Virus record (IMG/VR): IMGVR_UViG_3300043465_000197
Span: 1-36,132 of that record
Source: a virus
DNA: 36,132 nucleotides
Strand: one strand, 5' to 3'
Shown here in pieces: positions 6,878-14,165 of the stretch. The notes under the pieces were generated by a model. The model did no database searches. It was not told the origin of the DNA and worked only from the letters and a program-made list of their open reading frames with translations. Both the position numbers and the translations under genes were made by a program. How positions within the stretch are numbered: position 1 is the stretch's first letter; the number at the start of each line of letters is the position of its first letter.

Positions 6878-8360
6878 TATATATTGTTTTAAGGGTTGTT
6901 TTTAATTTTTCGTCAACCAAGTCTTTGTGGAAGCGGTTGAATTTTCTGTTGCGTTCACGACACCAGAGCCTCGCAATTTCGTGATTCTTTTTCTCAATGT
7001 GCAAGTAGTTGTCTTTATTTAATTTCTTAATGTTCTTTTTTGCAATAAGGGCAAGGTGTTCAACTGCTACGAATAGCGATCGGTATTCTTTGTGGTGCTC
7101 GTTCATTTTAATAAGCTTTTTGATGTCGACTGAATCGGTCATTAGTATGAAGTCCTCGATGCCTTGATCGAGCACAATCTTCTTGGGGAACTCGTAGCCG
7201 CAAGGGAAGAGCATGCCGAGGTGTTGCGCATCGCACTTCATCTTCGATGTGTGCAAGAGAGCTGCACACTTGGGGCATTCTTTTACTGGGGCAACTCCTG
7301 CTCCTGGCTTCTTCGGGTTGTGGAAGATATCCTCCCAATTTCGGGGCGATGCCCATGAGCCATGCGTAAGGCAATTTCCGCCAAGGTCGATGATAGTGAA
7401 CGCGAGCTTGATTGGATGCGGCCTTGCTCCTCTGCCGCACATCTGAAGCCAGAGCGGCATCGATGCTGTTGCCTTGTTAACGATGACGGTCTCGATGTCG
7501 GGTTGGTCGAAGCCTGTTGTTGCAATACCGATGTTGTTAAGAATGGCATCTGGAGTGTTGGCGAACCACTCGAGGATTTCTTCGCGATCTGTTGAGGTAG
7601 CATCCAGATGGCGCGAGTTGAATCCTTCGGCAAGAAAGGCGGCATTGACTGCCATCGAGTGCTCGACATTGCAGTTGAAGATGATTGTCTTGCGCCCGAG
7701 TGAGTTCTTCTTGTAGGCGTTGATTGTTGTGTCGATATACTTGGGCTCTTTGTACATTGCGCCCATTTGTGCTTGGTCGAATTCGCCTGCTTTCATCTTA
7801 AGCTTGGCACGTTCCACAATGGAAGATGCGGAGTAGGTCTGCTCAGGGCACAGGAAACCTTGTTCGATTAAGTCTGGTATGTCGATGCCGCACACGATGT
7901 CATCAAAGTAGTTGCGGAGCGGATTGGTCTTCTTGGCGGCAAGTGGTGTGGCAGTAAAGCCGATTATGTACTGCTCTTTGAAGTGCTCAATCACCTTAGT
8001 GAAGTTCCCAATATGGCACTCGTCAACGATCACCATGCCGATGTTGCTGAACATCGCAAGCCGCTTATGTGCCGACTCAACCATTGCGACATAGACGCGA
8101 GCTTTGGGGATTGACTTCATTCCGGCAACAACTTTCTGCACTGGAAGTTTAATGGCTTTGCTCGCTTGTGTGAGCAGTTCTTCGCGGTGAACGAGTATAA
8201 GTATGTCCTGCTCACTTCGAGCGCAGAAGCGGTCACATATCGCGGCGAAGCATACCGTCTTGCCTCCGCCAGTTGCGAGCTGAGCAACCACCTTGCGATG
8301 GATGCGCAGCTTCGCAGATATGTTGTTGATGAATCGCTCTTGGTAGGGTCGCAGGATCAT
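6858..8360 (-). CDS. SF2 DEAD/DEAH-type helicase
   Basis: The 500-aa protein has the superfamily-2 helicase motif series: RPYQ near the start, motif I ATGGGKT (29-35), motif II DECH (113-116), motif III FTATP (135-139), motif V ATTGFDQPD and motif VI QMCGRGARP. A cysteine cluster (ECPKCA...KMKCD...FPCGYEF) after motif VI looks like a zinc-binding insertion. Similar helicases in phages aid replication or recombination. It overlaps the previous gene by 4 nt and the primase-helicase by 20 nt, so it is part of one operon. Confidence 0.93.
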   Translation of the reverse strand: MILRPYQERFINNISAKLRIHRKVVAQLATGGGKTVCFAAICDRFCARSEQDILILVHREELLTQASKAIKLPVQKVVAGMKSIPKARVYVAMVESAHKRLAMFSNIGMVIVDECHIGNFTKVIEHFKEQYIIGFTATPLAAKKTNPLRNYFDDIVCGIDIPDLIEQGFLCPEQTYSASSIVERAKLKMKAGEFDQAQMGAMYKEPKYIDTTINAYKKNSLGRKTIIFNCNVEHSMAVNAAFLAEGFNSRHLDATSTDREEILEWFANTPDAILNNIGIATTGFDQPDIETVIVNKATASMPLWLQMCGRGARPHPIKLAFTIIDLGGNCLTHGSWASPRNWEDIFHNPKKPGAGVAPVKECPKCAALLHTSKMKCDAQHLGMLFPCGYEFPKKIVLDQGIEDFILMTDSVDIKKLIKMNEHHKEYRSLFVAVEHLALIAKKNIKKLNKDNYLHIEKKNHEIARLWCRERNRKFNRFHKDLVDEKLKTTLKTIYNADITL

Positions 8361-8776
8361 GAAAAATCATTGTTTAATGTTAGCATAATACCAGTAATTG
8401 AATGATAAATATTTTGTAATTCATGCACATATTTAATGCGATTAGTAGTCCAAACATCCTTTTGATTTATACAGATACCAACTGTTATTCCATCAAAATC
8501 TTCATCATAAGAATTAACAAATAAAGAAGTGTTTTCATATTCATCAATCCATTTATTATATTGCTGACCATTGCCAGGCCTAAAACATAATTCTCCCATC
8601 CAAAACTCACTTATTTTACGTGGAGAATAAATTGTGTTAAATGCTTCTTGGTTTCCTGTAATCATTCTTAAATGATTCCAATCAACTATTACATATTCAA
8701 TACCTGTTTGTTCATCTTTGGTGTCGTAATCTATAATGTTTCCGCATTTAAGATCTTGTAAGGATAGCTTTTTCAT
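8357..8776 (-). CDS. Hypothetical protein, AT-rich (139 aa)
   Basis: Begins MKKLSLQDLKCGNIIDY and ends with a KYVHELQNIYHSITGIML motif. That C-terminal segment is typical of small uncharacterised proteins in Bacteroidota phages and mobile elements. The gene is visibly more AT-rich than its neighbours, suggesting recent transfer. It is joined to both neighbours by 4-nt overlaps. Function is unknown. Confidence 0.72.
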   Translation of the reverse strand: MKKLSLQDLKCGNIIDYDTKDEQTGIEYVIVDWNHLRMITGNQEAFNTIYSPRKISEFWMGELCFRPGNGQQYNKWIDEYENTSLFVNSYDEDFDGITVGICINQKDVWTTNRIKYVHELQNIYHSITGIMLTLNNDFS

Positions 8777-9030
8777 TGGTATTTCTTTTTATAAAGTTGC
8801 TCACCGGCGGACTTTCCGACGGCTAAATTTCCGCTCATCATATCCTTTGCGCACTCGTTGCAGATATCGATAAGCATTTGTTTTTCGTTTGGAATTTCAA
8901 TCTCGCATAGTAGCGCGACTTGTTCGTAGACCATTGCCATTGCATGAGCGTACTGCTCACTGGACTTGCTCATCTGTTCCGCTCTGTCTCGGCAGAGATA
9001 AAGGATTTTTTTCAATGAAGTAGATGTCAT
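8773..9030 (-). CDS. Hypothetical helical protein (85 aa)
   Basis: Almost wholly helical, with four cysteines (LYLCRD, ALLCE, DICNEC). It overlaps the next gene start by 4 nt. I do not recognise the family. Confidence 0.62.
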   Translation of the reverse strand: MTSTSLKKILYLCRDRAEQMSKSSEQYAHAMAMVYEQVALLCEIEIPNEKQMLIDICNECAKDMMSGNLAVGKSAGEQLYKKKYQ

Positions 9031-9214
9031 AAATGTTATGAGGTTTGTATTTGGTTTTAATTCTTCCAGGTGTGCTCCATACTATTTCAACAAACTTGGT
9101 ATCTTCAGCAAGGCTGATGAATACTGTTGCATCATCAAAGTGATTGTACATCATCTTAAGATGCTTAAAGTTTGTCTCTATATATATGAAGTCGCGATGC
9201 AGGAAGTAATACAT
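8957..9214 (-). CDS. Hypothetical protein (85 aa)
   Basis: I start at MYYFLHRDF (9214), the first methionine after the nuclease stop; the frame is open further upstream, to a possible start at 9325. The protein is rich in aromatic and strand residues (FIYIETNF, VFISLAEDTKFVEIVW). It overlaps the downstream gene by 74 nt, which lowers confidence, but it fills a gap of about 200 nt between convincing genes. Confidence 0.5.
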   Translation of the reverse strand: MYYFLHRDFIYIETNFKHLKMMYNHFDDATVFISLAEDTKFVEIVWSTPGRIKTKYKPHNIYDIYFIEKNPLSLPRQSGTDEQVQ

Positions 9215-9236
9215 CACGTTGGTAAAGGAATAATTT

Positions 9237-9800
9237 TCAAAGCCCTCTGTGCTCCAAGTATTCTCTGATGAGGTTTTCTGCTGTGTCAATTTCGTCAGCT
9301 GTATGTCGGTGAATAAAAAGTTCACCCTTGAACTTATTGGGCACTCCTATGTAATAGAAGTTTGTCGGCGAATATCCAGTGAGGTACGAATACCATACAG
9401 CTTGAATGTGGTTGTAGTGCTTAGTCATGTCTTTGGCGAATGCTCGAAGCGTTGTGCAGGATGTCGTCTTGATGTCTGCATTGATGGAGTACATCGGGCA
9501 ATGCAAGTCGAGGATGCCTTTTGCTGCCACCTTGCGCCCATCAATCTCAATCTCCTTGATAAACGTGATCTCCTTTGCTGACTTATCGAATACCAAGCGG
9601 AGCATCGGGTGCTTCATGATGGCATCATAAACTTGGCGAGCATTGGGCGGCATGTCTTTGGGATCCATCTCAAGCAGGTTACGATGGAACTCCGCACCTC
9701 TCTCGAGAGCACCGGCAGCGTATTGGATGCTGCCAGTGTAGTGCCTCTTTATGCTTGATGCGTTGATGGCTTCGATGCTGTTGTAGATGTCGCGGCTCAT
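9237..9800 (-). CDS. RecE/ExoVIII-like PD-(D/E)XK exonuclease
   Basis: The 187-aa protein carries the compact PDDEXK exonuclease motifs: RGAEFHRNLLE with H39, an EIEIDGRKVAAKGILDLH block with catalytic D98, ADIKTT with D109-x-K111, and YNHIQAVWY with Q133. This matches the nuclease core of RecE-type 5'-3' exonucleases used with a single-strand annealing protein. It is shorter than most, consistent with a bare catalytic core. The start ATG overlaps the methyltransferase stop, and its first 13 coding bases are duplicated at the methyltransferase start. Confidence 0.85.
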   Translation of the reverse strand: MSRDIYNSIEAINASSIKRHYTGSIQYAAGALERGAEFHRNLLEMDPKDMPPNARQVYDAIMKHPMLRLVFDKSAKEITFIKEIEIDGRKVAAKGILDLHCPMYSINADIKTTSCTTLRAFAKDMTKHYNHIQAVWYSYLTGYSPTNFYYIGVPNKFKGELFIHRHTADEIDTAENLIREYLEHRGL

Positions 9801-9801
9801 T
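9787..9801. repeat. 15-nt direct repeat, copy 1 (methyltransferase flank)
   Basis: Plus-strand ATGTCGCGGCTCATT, identical to 10554-10568. It covers the start of the exonuclease gene (encoding MSRD). Confidence 0.9.
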
Positions 9802-10567
9802 GGTCAGAGTTTGTATTTGAAAAAAGACCAATTGCACTTTGTATGCGATTTCGTGCGATTTTAGAATATTCTTCTGTTATTTCGCTTCCAATCCAGTTCC
9901 TTTCAAGTTTATGAGCAACAATACCAGTTGTTCCACTTCCCATAAAAGGATCATAAATTAAATTTCCTTTTTCACTAAATGCGTTAATAAGTAAACCAAC
10001 TAACATTTCAGGGTAAATAGCTCCGTGAACATCACTTATTTTTTCACCTCTACCTAATCTTAAAATGTTATTCATTTCACCTCTTTTAAATTTAGCGTTT
10101 TGAATTGCTCTTCCTGCTCTTTTATCATCTTCAAGAATTAAAATCATTTCATAGCAACTATTCATTACTTGTCCGTGCATAGCAGGTTGCCCATGTCCTT
10201 TATCCCAAATAATAATATCCTTTATGTCCTTATTAAAATCCCCAATTATTTTGAAAAAGGCTTCCTTGCTTCCAGTTACTATTTGAAAGTTATAGCAAAT
10301 GATTTTTGATACTCTTAGCAATTCATTTAAAACTTCGGTGTGAAATGAATAAAATTCATCAATGGGCAAATCATCGCTAAAATGCTTATACTTTTTACTA
10401 AAATGTTCGCTTTTTTCTCTTGTGGTGTATTCGCCATTCCTTATCCTTGTTCGCATATTGTAAGGTGGTGAAGTAACTACCAAGTCTACAAACTTAGAAG
10501 GCATGCGTTTCAAAGTGTCAAGGCAGTTTTCGGTATAAAGTTTATTTAATTGCATGTCGCGGCTCAT
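9797..10567 (-). CDS. DNA adenine or N4-cytosine methyltransferase
   Basis: The 256-aa enzyme has the amino-methyltransferase catalytic motif TSPPYN at 32-37 and, later, the SAM-binding motif DPFMGSGTTGIVA from residue 206. The order IV before I fits the beta class. No restriction partner is adjacent, so it probably protects phage DNA from host nucleases. It is clearly more AT-rich than neighbouring genes. A 15-nt direct repeat (9787-9801 and 10554-10568) flanks it; deleting one copy plus the gene would join the 70-aa gene cleanly to the exonuclease gene. The target base cannot be told from sequence alone. Confidence 0.93.
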   Translation of the reverse strand: MSRDMQLNKLYTENCLDTLKRMPSKFVDLVVTSPPYNMRTRIRNGEYTTREKSEHFSKKYKHFSDDLPIDEFYSFHTEVLNELLRVSKIICYNFQIVTGSKEAFFKIIGDFNKDIKDIIIWDKGHGQPAMHGQVMNSCYEMILILEDDKRAGRAIQNAKFKRGEMNNILRLGRGEKISDVHGAIYPEMLVGLLINAFSEKGNLIYDPFMGSGTTGIVAHKLERNWIGSEITEEYSKIARNRIQSAIGLFSNTNSDQ

Positions 10568-10568
10568 T
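10554..10568. repeat. 15-nt direct repeat, copy 2 (methyltransferase flank)
   Basis: Same 15 bases at the methyltransferase start, also encoding MSRD. The two copies are 767 nt apart and bracket the gene. Confidence 0.9.
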
Positions 10569-10781
10569 TTACCCTATCTGTCTAACATCGGCCGGAATGA
10601 AACCTGATCCGTTGCCGTGTACCACTTTCATCATATCAACCTCAACCTTAGCTGAGTTGACAATCACCTGAGCGATGTCTGCGATTGCTTTTGCTTTGTC
10701 GAGCTCCATGTCGTTTTCTTTGAGCATCTCGATGATTTCGAATAGGTGATCCCTTAGATCTTCAATTTTATTTCTTGCCAT
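10569..10781 (-). CDS. Small helical phage protein (70 aa)
   Basis: Begins MARNKIEDLRDHLFEIIEML and contains ELDKAKAIADIAQVIVNSAKVEVDMMKV. This pattern of a short helical protein with an AQ-IVNSAKVEV segment is common in phage replication regions, but no function is assigned. It overlaps the HNH gene by 28 nt and its stop is 1 nt before the methyltransferase ATG. Confidence 0.75.
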   Translation of the reverse strand: MARNKIEDLRDHLFEIIEMLKENDMELDKAKAIADIAQVIVNSAKVEVDMMKVVHGNGSGFIPADVRQIG

Positions 10782-11359
10782 AACTTGTTTAGTGTTTTGA
10801 TTGTGTCTCTAATTGGTTTAGGATATTTGGTGATGGTGTTGCGCTGCATGTTCTCCACTTTCGTGATTGCTTCAAGGTTTTCTATCTCGAAATTTGAAAT
10901 GTTTTTATCTCGAAATGTCACTATCATGTGCGGCTCAAGCTTGCCGTGATGCTGCTCGTAGATGTGCCGATGTTTCAGCACCCACCTCGTATGCTCTGCA
11001 ATCTTGATGTATGTATATCCATCTTCATCGATGCGCTCTGAGCCAACCTCTCGGTGATTGGGCGGCACAGTGCCTTTCTTAAATTGCGATTCCTTACCAC
11101 CTATGTCAAGCCCTTTCATTCCTTTGTTCCAAGGCTTATGCCCTTTGTGGAACTGCGTTGCTTGGTTTCCTTTTTGCAGCCTACCACTTGCTTCTGTTGC
11201 CAGGTACTCTGGAGTCTTATGCAGCTGAAGTGCGAAGGCTTTGGAGTAACACTGGGCGATTGATTTCCCAGTTATGAATGCCACCTCTTTTGTCGACCGG
11301 TGCGGATAGTATTCAATCAGCAACTCGGTTTCTTCCATCGTCCAGTTAGAGCGACTCAT
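10754..11359 (-). CDS. HNH endonuclease with DNA-binding N-terminus
   Basis: The 201-aa product starts MSRSNWTMEETELLIEYYP, a Myb/SANT-like helix set. Two basic repeats follow (QFHKGHKPWNKG and QFKKGTVPPN), similar to NUMOD-type DNA-contact repeats. An HNH_3-type core is at about residues 126-165, with KHRHIYEQHHG, then D151-x-N153 and N156...NLE. It is either a free-standing homing-type endonuclease or a phage recombination/packaging nuclease. The frame is open upstream of this start, but the 78-aa gene occupies that region. It overlaps the 70-aa gene by 28 nt. Confidence 0.88.
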   Translation of the reverse strand: MSRSNWTMEETELLIEYYPHRSTKEVAFITGKSIAQCYSKAFALQLHKTPEYLATEASGRLQKGNQATQFHKGHKPWNKGMKGLDIGGKESQFKKGTVPPNHREVGSERIDEDGYTYIKIAEHTRWVLKHRHIYEQHHGKLEPHMIVTFRDKNISNFEIENLEAITKVENMQRNTITKYPKPIRDTIKTLNKLWQEIKLKI

Positions 11360-11582
11360 AATACTCGCGTCCTCCTTCTTCGCCTCCTTGTGATGACGGC
11401 CTTGGAAAGCGGTCGATGATTGCCTTCTGCCCATCGTGATAGCCATTGGAGTAGGCTTGGATGATTGCTTCTTTTACCTTGGCTTCCATGGTGTCATTGT
11501 CTGCTTCTCGCGGATCAATGATTGCATCAAGGTAGCGGTTGAATTGCGTGAATTCATAGTGGATGTTGTCGAATGTGCTCAT
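11346..11582 (-). CDS. Hypothetical protein (78 aa)
   Basis: A helical N-terminus (NIHYEFTQFNRYLDAII) precedes a typical EAIIQAYSNGYHDGQKAI motif and a polar C-terminal tail. Start and stop overlap neighbours by a few bases. Function unknown. Confidence 0.68.
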   Translation of the reverse strand: MSTFDNIHYEFTQFNRYLDAIIDPREADNDTMEAKVKEAIIQAYSNGYHDGQKAIIDRFPRPSSQGGEEGGREYYESL

Positions 11583-12235
11583 CGGATTACTTGTGTTTTA
11601 ACTTCTGTTAGTTCAATGCCTCTAATTTCTGTGATGTTGGTAATCTCCATTGCTTTTGGCAGCTTGCGGAGTAACTCGGCCACATCAAACATCTCTGCTT
11701 GCATTAGTGTCCACAGCACTGTTGCCCAATCTACCTCGCCAACTATCTCCGCTTTCTTAGATATGCGGATGTTCTTGGTATGGTCGAGCTCAAGTGTTGT
11801 GGTTGTGGTTGCATCGGTGAATGTTGCGAAGATGCCTGAGACATCGCTTGTGATTGCCGACTTAAGCGCATCGGCTGCATCCTGTGCAATCTTTGCATCT
11901 GCTTCTGCCTTCTTGCGCTCGAGCTCGTTGGAGTAGTCAATCATCATCTGCTTGCGCTCTTCTATGTAAGCTCTAAGCGGAGCAGTGGCATCGCGCTCGA
12001 CTTCCATGATCTCCTTCTTGTAGGTATCCAGTGGAAGAGTTACGAGCTTTCGGTTAGTCTCGATGTGCTTGATTGCATCGTTAGCTGCTTTGATGGATAC
12101 GGCACTCATGTCGTATGTCAGCTTATCTTCGATGGCAGATGGTGCACCTTTTATCATGCTTTGCGCCTCAAGCATCTTGGTTGAGTTCAGCGACTTGTAG
12201 AAGTCGGTGATATTGTCTATATTTGCTGCGTTCAT
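11579..12235 (-). CDS. DUF1351-like coiled-coil protein of the recombination module
   Basis: The 218-aa product starts MNAANIDNITDFY. Its central part, ETNRKLVTLPLDTYKKEI followed by about 60 residues of charged coiled coil (ERDATAPLRAYIEERKQ...), resembles DUF1351-type proteins that lie near phage exonuclease and SSB genes. The C-terminal third is mixed helix and strand (KKAEIVGEVDWATVLWTL). It may be an accessory factor for recombination; no catalytic motif is seen. It overlaps the 78-aa gene by 4 nt. Confidence 0.65.
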   Translation of the reverse strand: MNAANIDNITDFYKSLNSTKMLEAQSMIKGAPSAIEDKLTYDMSAVSIKAANDAIKHIETNRKLVTLPLDTYKKEIMEVERDATAPLRAYIEERKQMMIDYSNELERKKAEADAKIAQDAADALKSAITSDVSGIFATFTDATTTTTLELDHTKNIRISKKAEIVGEVDWATVLWTLMQAEMFDVAELLRKLPKAMEITNITEIRGIELTEVKTQVIR

Positions 12236-12264
12236 AGCGATTGTTTTATTGATTGTTTTTAATG

Positions 12265-12287
12265 AAGGGCGGCTTACCACCGCCCTT
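12265..12287. other. Perfect 8-bp intergenic hairpin
   Basis: AAGGGCGG (12265-12272), a 7-nt loop, then CCGCCCTT (12280-12287). On the coding (minus) strand no T-run follows, so it is not a standard terminator in that direction. It lies between the SSB-like and the DUF1351-like genes and may be an RNA processing or attenuation site. Confidence 0.7.
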
Positions 12288-12294
12288 TGTTATT

Positions 12295-12930
12295 TTAGAA
12301 CGGAAAGCCGTCATCTTCAACTTCGAATGCAGCGGAATCCATCGAAGCTACTACAACTCGAGTCAATGGCTTAGAAACTCGCGCAATCCACTCATCAGAC
12401 ATCTTGATTTTATCTTGGATAAACTCGGGCAGCTGCGCAAAGATTGCATCATCATGCTCCTCGGTGTTGTAGCATAGCGGCGTGTTAAATGCAGGAGGAC
12501 AAACTAACCCTTTTGGCACTGGAGATATTCCAATAATGTTGGCATAGGTCATGTCGCCTTTAGTTACATGAGTCAAGTTGACCATGCAAGGTCTTCCAAT
12601 CAGCGTAAAGATGTCAAAGTCTTCAGCAACGCCGTTTGTCATCTTCTTTCCTGCCCAAGATTCGATATCTCTGCGGAGCACCGCCTTCTCGTTCATCGAG
12701 AGGTTGTAAATGCTGCGAGCATAGAACGGCTTTTCTTCGCCGCCTTCCTCAAATGCGTGGGTTTCAGTGGGCAGTTCGAAGATAAACTGCACTTTGCGTT
12801 TTTTGCCTGGAAACTGACCAGTTTGCATCGTTGTTCCAAGGTCAACGATTTGGTAACATCTTGCCACGAATGCTCCCTCGGGAGCGATTTGGCGGGAGGT
12901 GTTATTCCCTGAAGGTGCTTTTAAAGCCAT
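12295..12930 (-). CDS. Single-stranded DNA-binding protein-like
   Basis: The 211-aa protein begins MALKAPSGNNTSRQIAPEG and has an OB-like beta region (FVARCYQIVDLGTT...KVQFIFELP, then CMVNLTHVTKGDMTYANIIGISPVP). It ends in the acidic tail EVEDDGFPF. That tail matches the DD-x-x-PF ending used by SSB proteins to recruit partners, which is the best evidence. It is positioned at the head of the replication operon. Overall similarity to known SSB families is weak, so the function remains a strong suggestion. Confidence 0.75.
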   Translation of the reverse strand: MALKAPSGNNTSRQIAPEGAFVARCYQIVDLGTTMQTGQFPGKKRKVQFIFELPTETHAFEEGGEEKPFYARSIYNLSMNEKAVLRRDIESWAGKKMTNGVAEDFDIFTLIGRPCMVNLTHVTKGDMTYANIIGISPVPKGLVCPPAFNTPLCYNTEEHDDAIFAQLPEFIQDKIKMSDEWIARVSKPLTRVVVASMDSAAFEVEDDGFPF

Positions 12931-12940
12931 AGTTTAAAAA

Positions 12941-13228
12941 TTAGAATTGAGTTATTAATTGATTGAATGATACTTGAGTATTGTGCAGTGTCTTCTGATA
13001 CATTCTGAAGAATTCGTTGACATCCGATGGATGATAAGTGCGAACCGATTCGTGAAGCCCTTGGGTCATCTCCTTCGAGTATTGTCGAACAAGTACAAGT
13101 GAGTTCTTGTCGCATCTTTGGAAGAGTCCTTGGTGGCAACCGTCTTGCACAATTGTGAGCATGATGCCAGATAGATGGTCGTAGTTAAAATACTGCGTTG
13201 AGTCGTGGGATTTGAAAAATGTGTTCAT
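12941..13228 (-). CDS. First gene of the early operon, hypothetical (95 aa)
   Basis: Begins MNTFFKSHDSTQYFNYDHLSGIM and contains FRMYQKTLHNTQVSFNQL near the end. It is the first gene after the best promoter in the window. No family is recognised; an early regulatory or host-takeover role is only a guess from position. Confidence 0.68.
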   Translation of the reverse strand: MNTFFKSHDSTQYFNYDHLSGIMLTIVQDGCHQGLFQRCDKNSLVLVRQYSKEMTQGLHESVRTYHPSDVNEFFRMYQKTLHNTQVSFNQLITQF

Positions 13229-13268
13229 AGGAAAAGATTAATGAGTAAATGATTGAATGATTGATAGG

Positions 13269-13298
13269 CAAATGTATTTCTTTATTTGATTCCCACAA
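13269..13298 (-). promoter_or_regulatory. Early promoter, TTG-N19-TACATTTG
   Basis: On the minus strand TTG (13298-13296), a 19-nt spacer and TACATTTG (13276-13269) match the Bacteroidota/Flavobacterium consensus TTG-N17-23-TAnnTTTG. It lies in the 126-nt gap before the replication operon. A tandem TCAATCAT repeat follows in the leader and could be an operator. Confidence 0.72.
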
Positions 13299-13354
13299 TA
13301 TACATTCAAAACTATTTACACGCAATTATCCTAACTCGCACAGAATCAGCACGA

Positions 13355-14002
13355 TTATTTTGCAGCACTAACTGCCGCAACTCCAATCAGCACTCCAACT
13401 CCCACCTTGAATGCGGTTGTCTGATGCCATTTCTTGTCTTGCTTGATGTAGATATTCTCCAACCCTACCACTTGCACATTCGGATTGTCGACTCTCAGGC
13501 GCACAACAGTATCCTTCTTCTTGAGGAGTCGGTTGACGAAGCCAGTGCGCATGGTGTCACCAACTGCATAGGTGAACTTAGCCGGAATCACTAAGCTATC
13601 AATCTGCAACCACCCGAGGCGGTTAATCATGCCGCCGATTGTATACCACTCGGTTTTCTTGAGGAATGGCTTTGGCAGTTGGATGTATGGCTGCTTGTCA
13701 ATCATCACGGTATCGCCTAACTTGATTTGCGTTTTGATGATTGTGCGAGTCTCAATCTTAACCAGCTCTGATGCGTTCTTGACTTTGACTTCTAACTCTG
13801 CAATCTGTTGTGCTTGTTTGGCTGCATCTGAGCCCGCCTGTGCGATTATCTTCTTCTGCGAGGCTATAACTATGCTGTCCTCATAAATCGTGTGCTTAAG
13901 GCGGTAATCATCCGCGATGTTTTCTCCGCAAGTTTTTAGCAACAAGAACAAGAGCACAATCAATGCGCCCAAATAAATCGTCTCAGTACGTACAGATGCC
14001 AT
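13355..14002 (-). CDS. Spanin-like membrane coiled-coil protein (DUF6808-like)
   Basis: The 215-aa protein has an N-terminal TM segment (about residues 9-23, YLGALIVLLFLLLKTCG). A charged coiled coil with KTQIKLGDTVMID follows, then a strand-rich part and a C-terminal glycine/alanine hydrophobic stretch. This layout resembles i-spanin-like proteins at the end of lysis clusters in Bacteroidota phages. Spanins link inner and outer membranes in the last step of lysis. The call rests on layout and place; no outer-membrane partner is seen. Confidence 0.65.
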   Translation of the reverse strand: MASVRTETIYLGALIVLLFLLLKTCGENIADDYRLKHTIYEDSIVIASQKKIIAQAGSDAAKQAQQIAELEVKVKNASELVKIETRTIIKTQIKLGDTVMIDKQPYIQLPKPFLKKTEWYTIGGMINRLGWLQIDSLVIPAKFTYAVGDTMRTGFVNRLLKKKDTVVRLRVDNPNVQVVGLENIYIKQDKKWHQTTAFKVGVGVLIGVAAVSAAK

Positions 14003-14165
14003 CTTGAATGAGTTTAATCAATGTCTTTGATGATTCCCAGAATAGTCGCTTGTCATTGAGCTCTGCTTGCAGGATTTGCAATGCCACGCATATAGGCATC
14101 TCACGCTCGATGACGTACCAAGCGGCAACCTTAACAAGTCTCTCGTCCGCTTCTTGGTCTGTCAT
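13983..14165 (-). CDS. Hypothetical small protein (60 aa)
   Basis: A short helical protein starting MTDQEADERLVKVAAWYVI. The ATG overlaps the stop of the PAS-DHp gene (ATGA), and its end overlaps the spanin-like gene by 20 nt. The tight coupling suggests a shared task with the PAS-DHp protein. Function unknown. Confidence 0.6.
   Translation of the reverse strand: MTDQEADERLVKVAAWYVIEREMPICVALQILQAELNDKRLFWESSKTLIKLIQDGICTY

Noticed and set aside
11436-11936. Plus-strand 166-aa open frame opposite the DUF1351-like gene
   Set aside because: Serine/valine-rich antisense shadow; both minus-strand genes there have overlap coupling and sensible composition.
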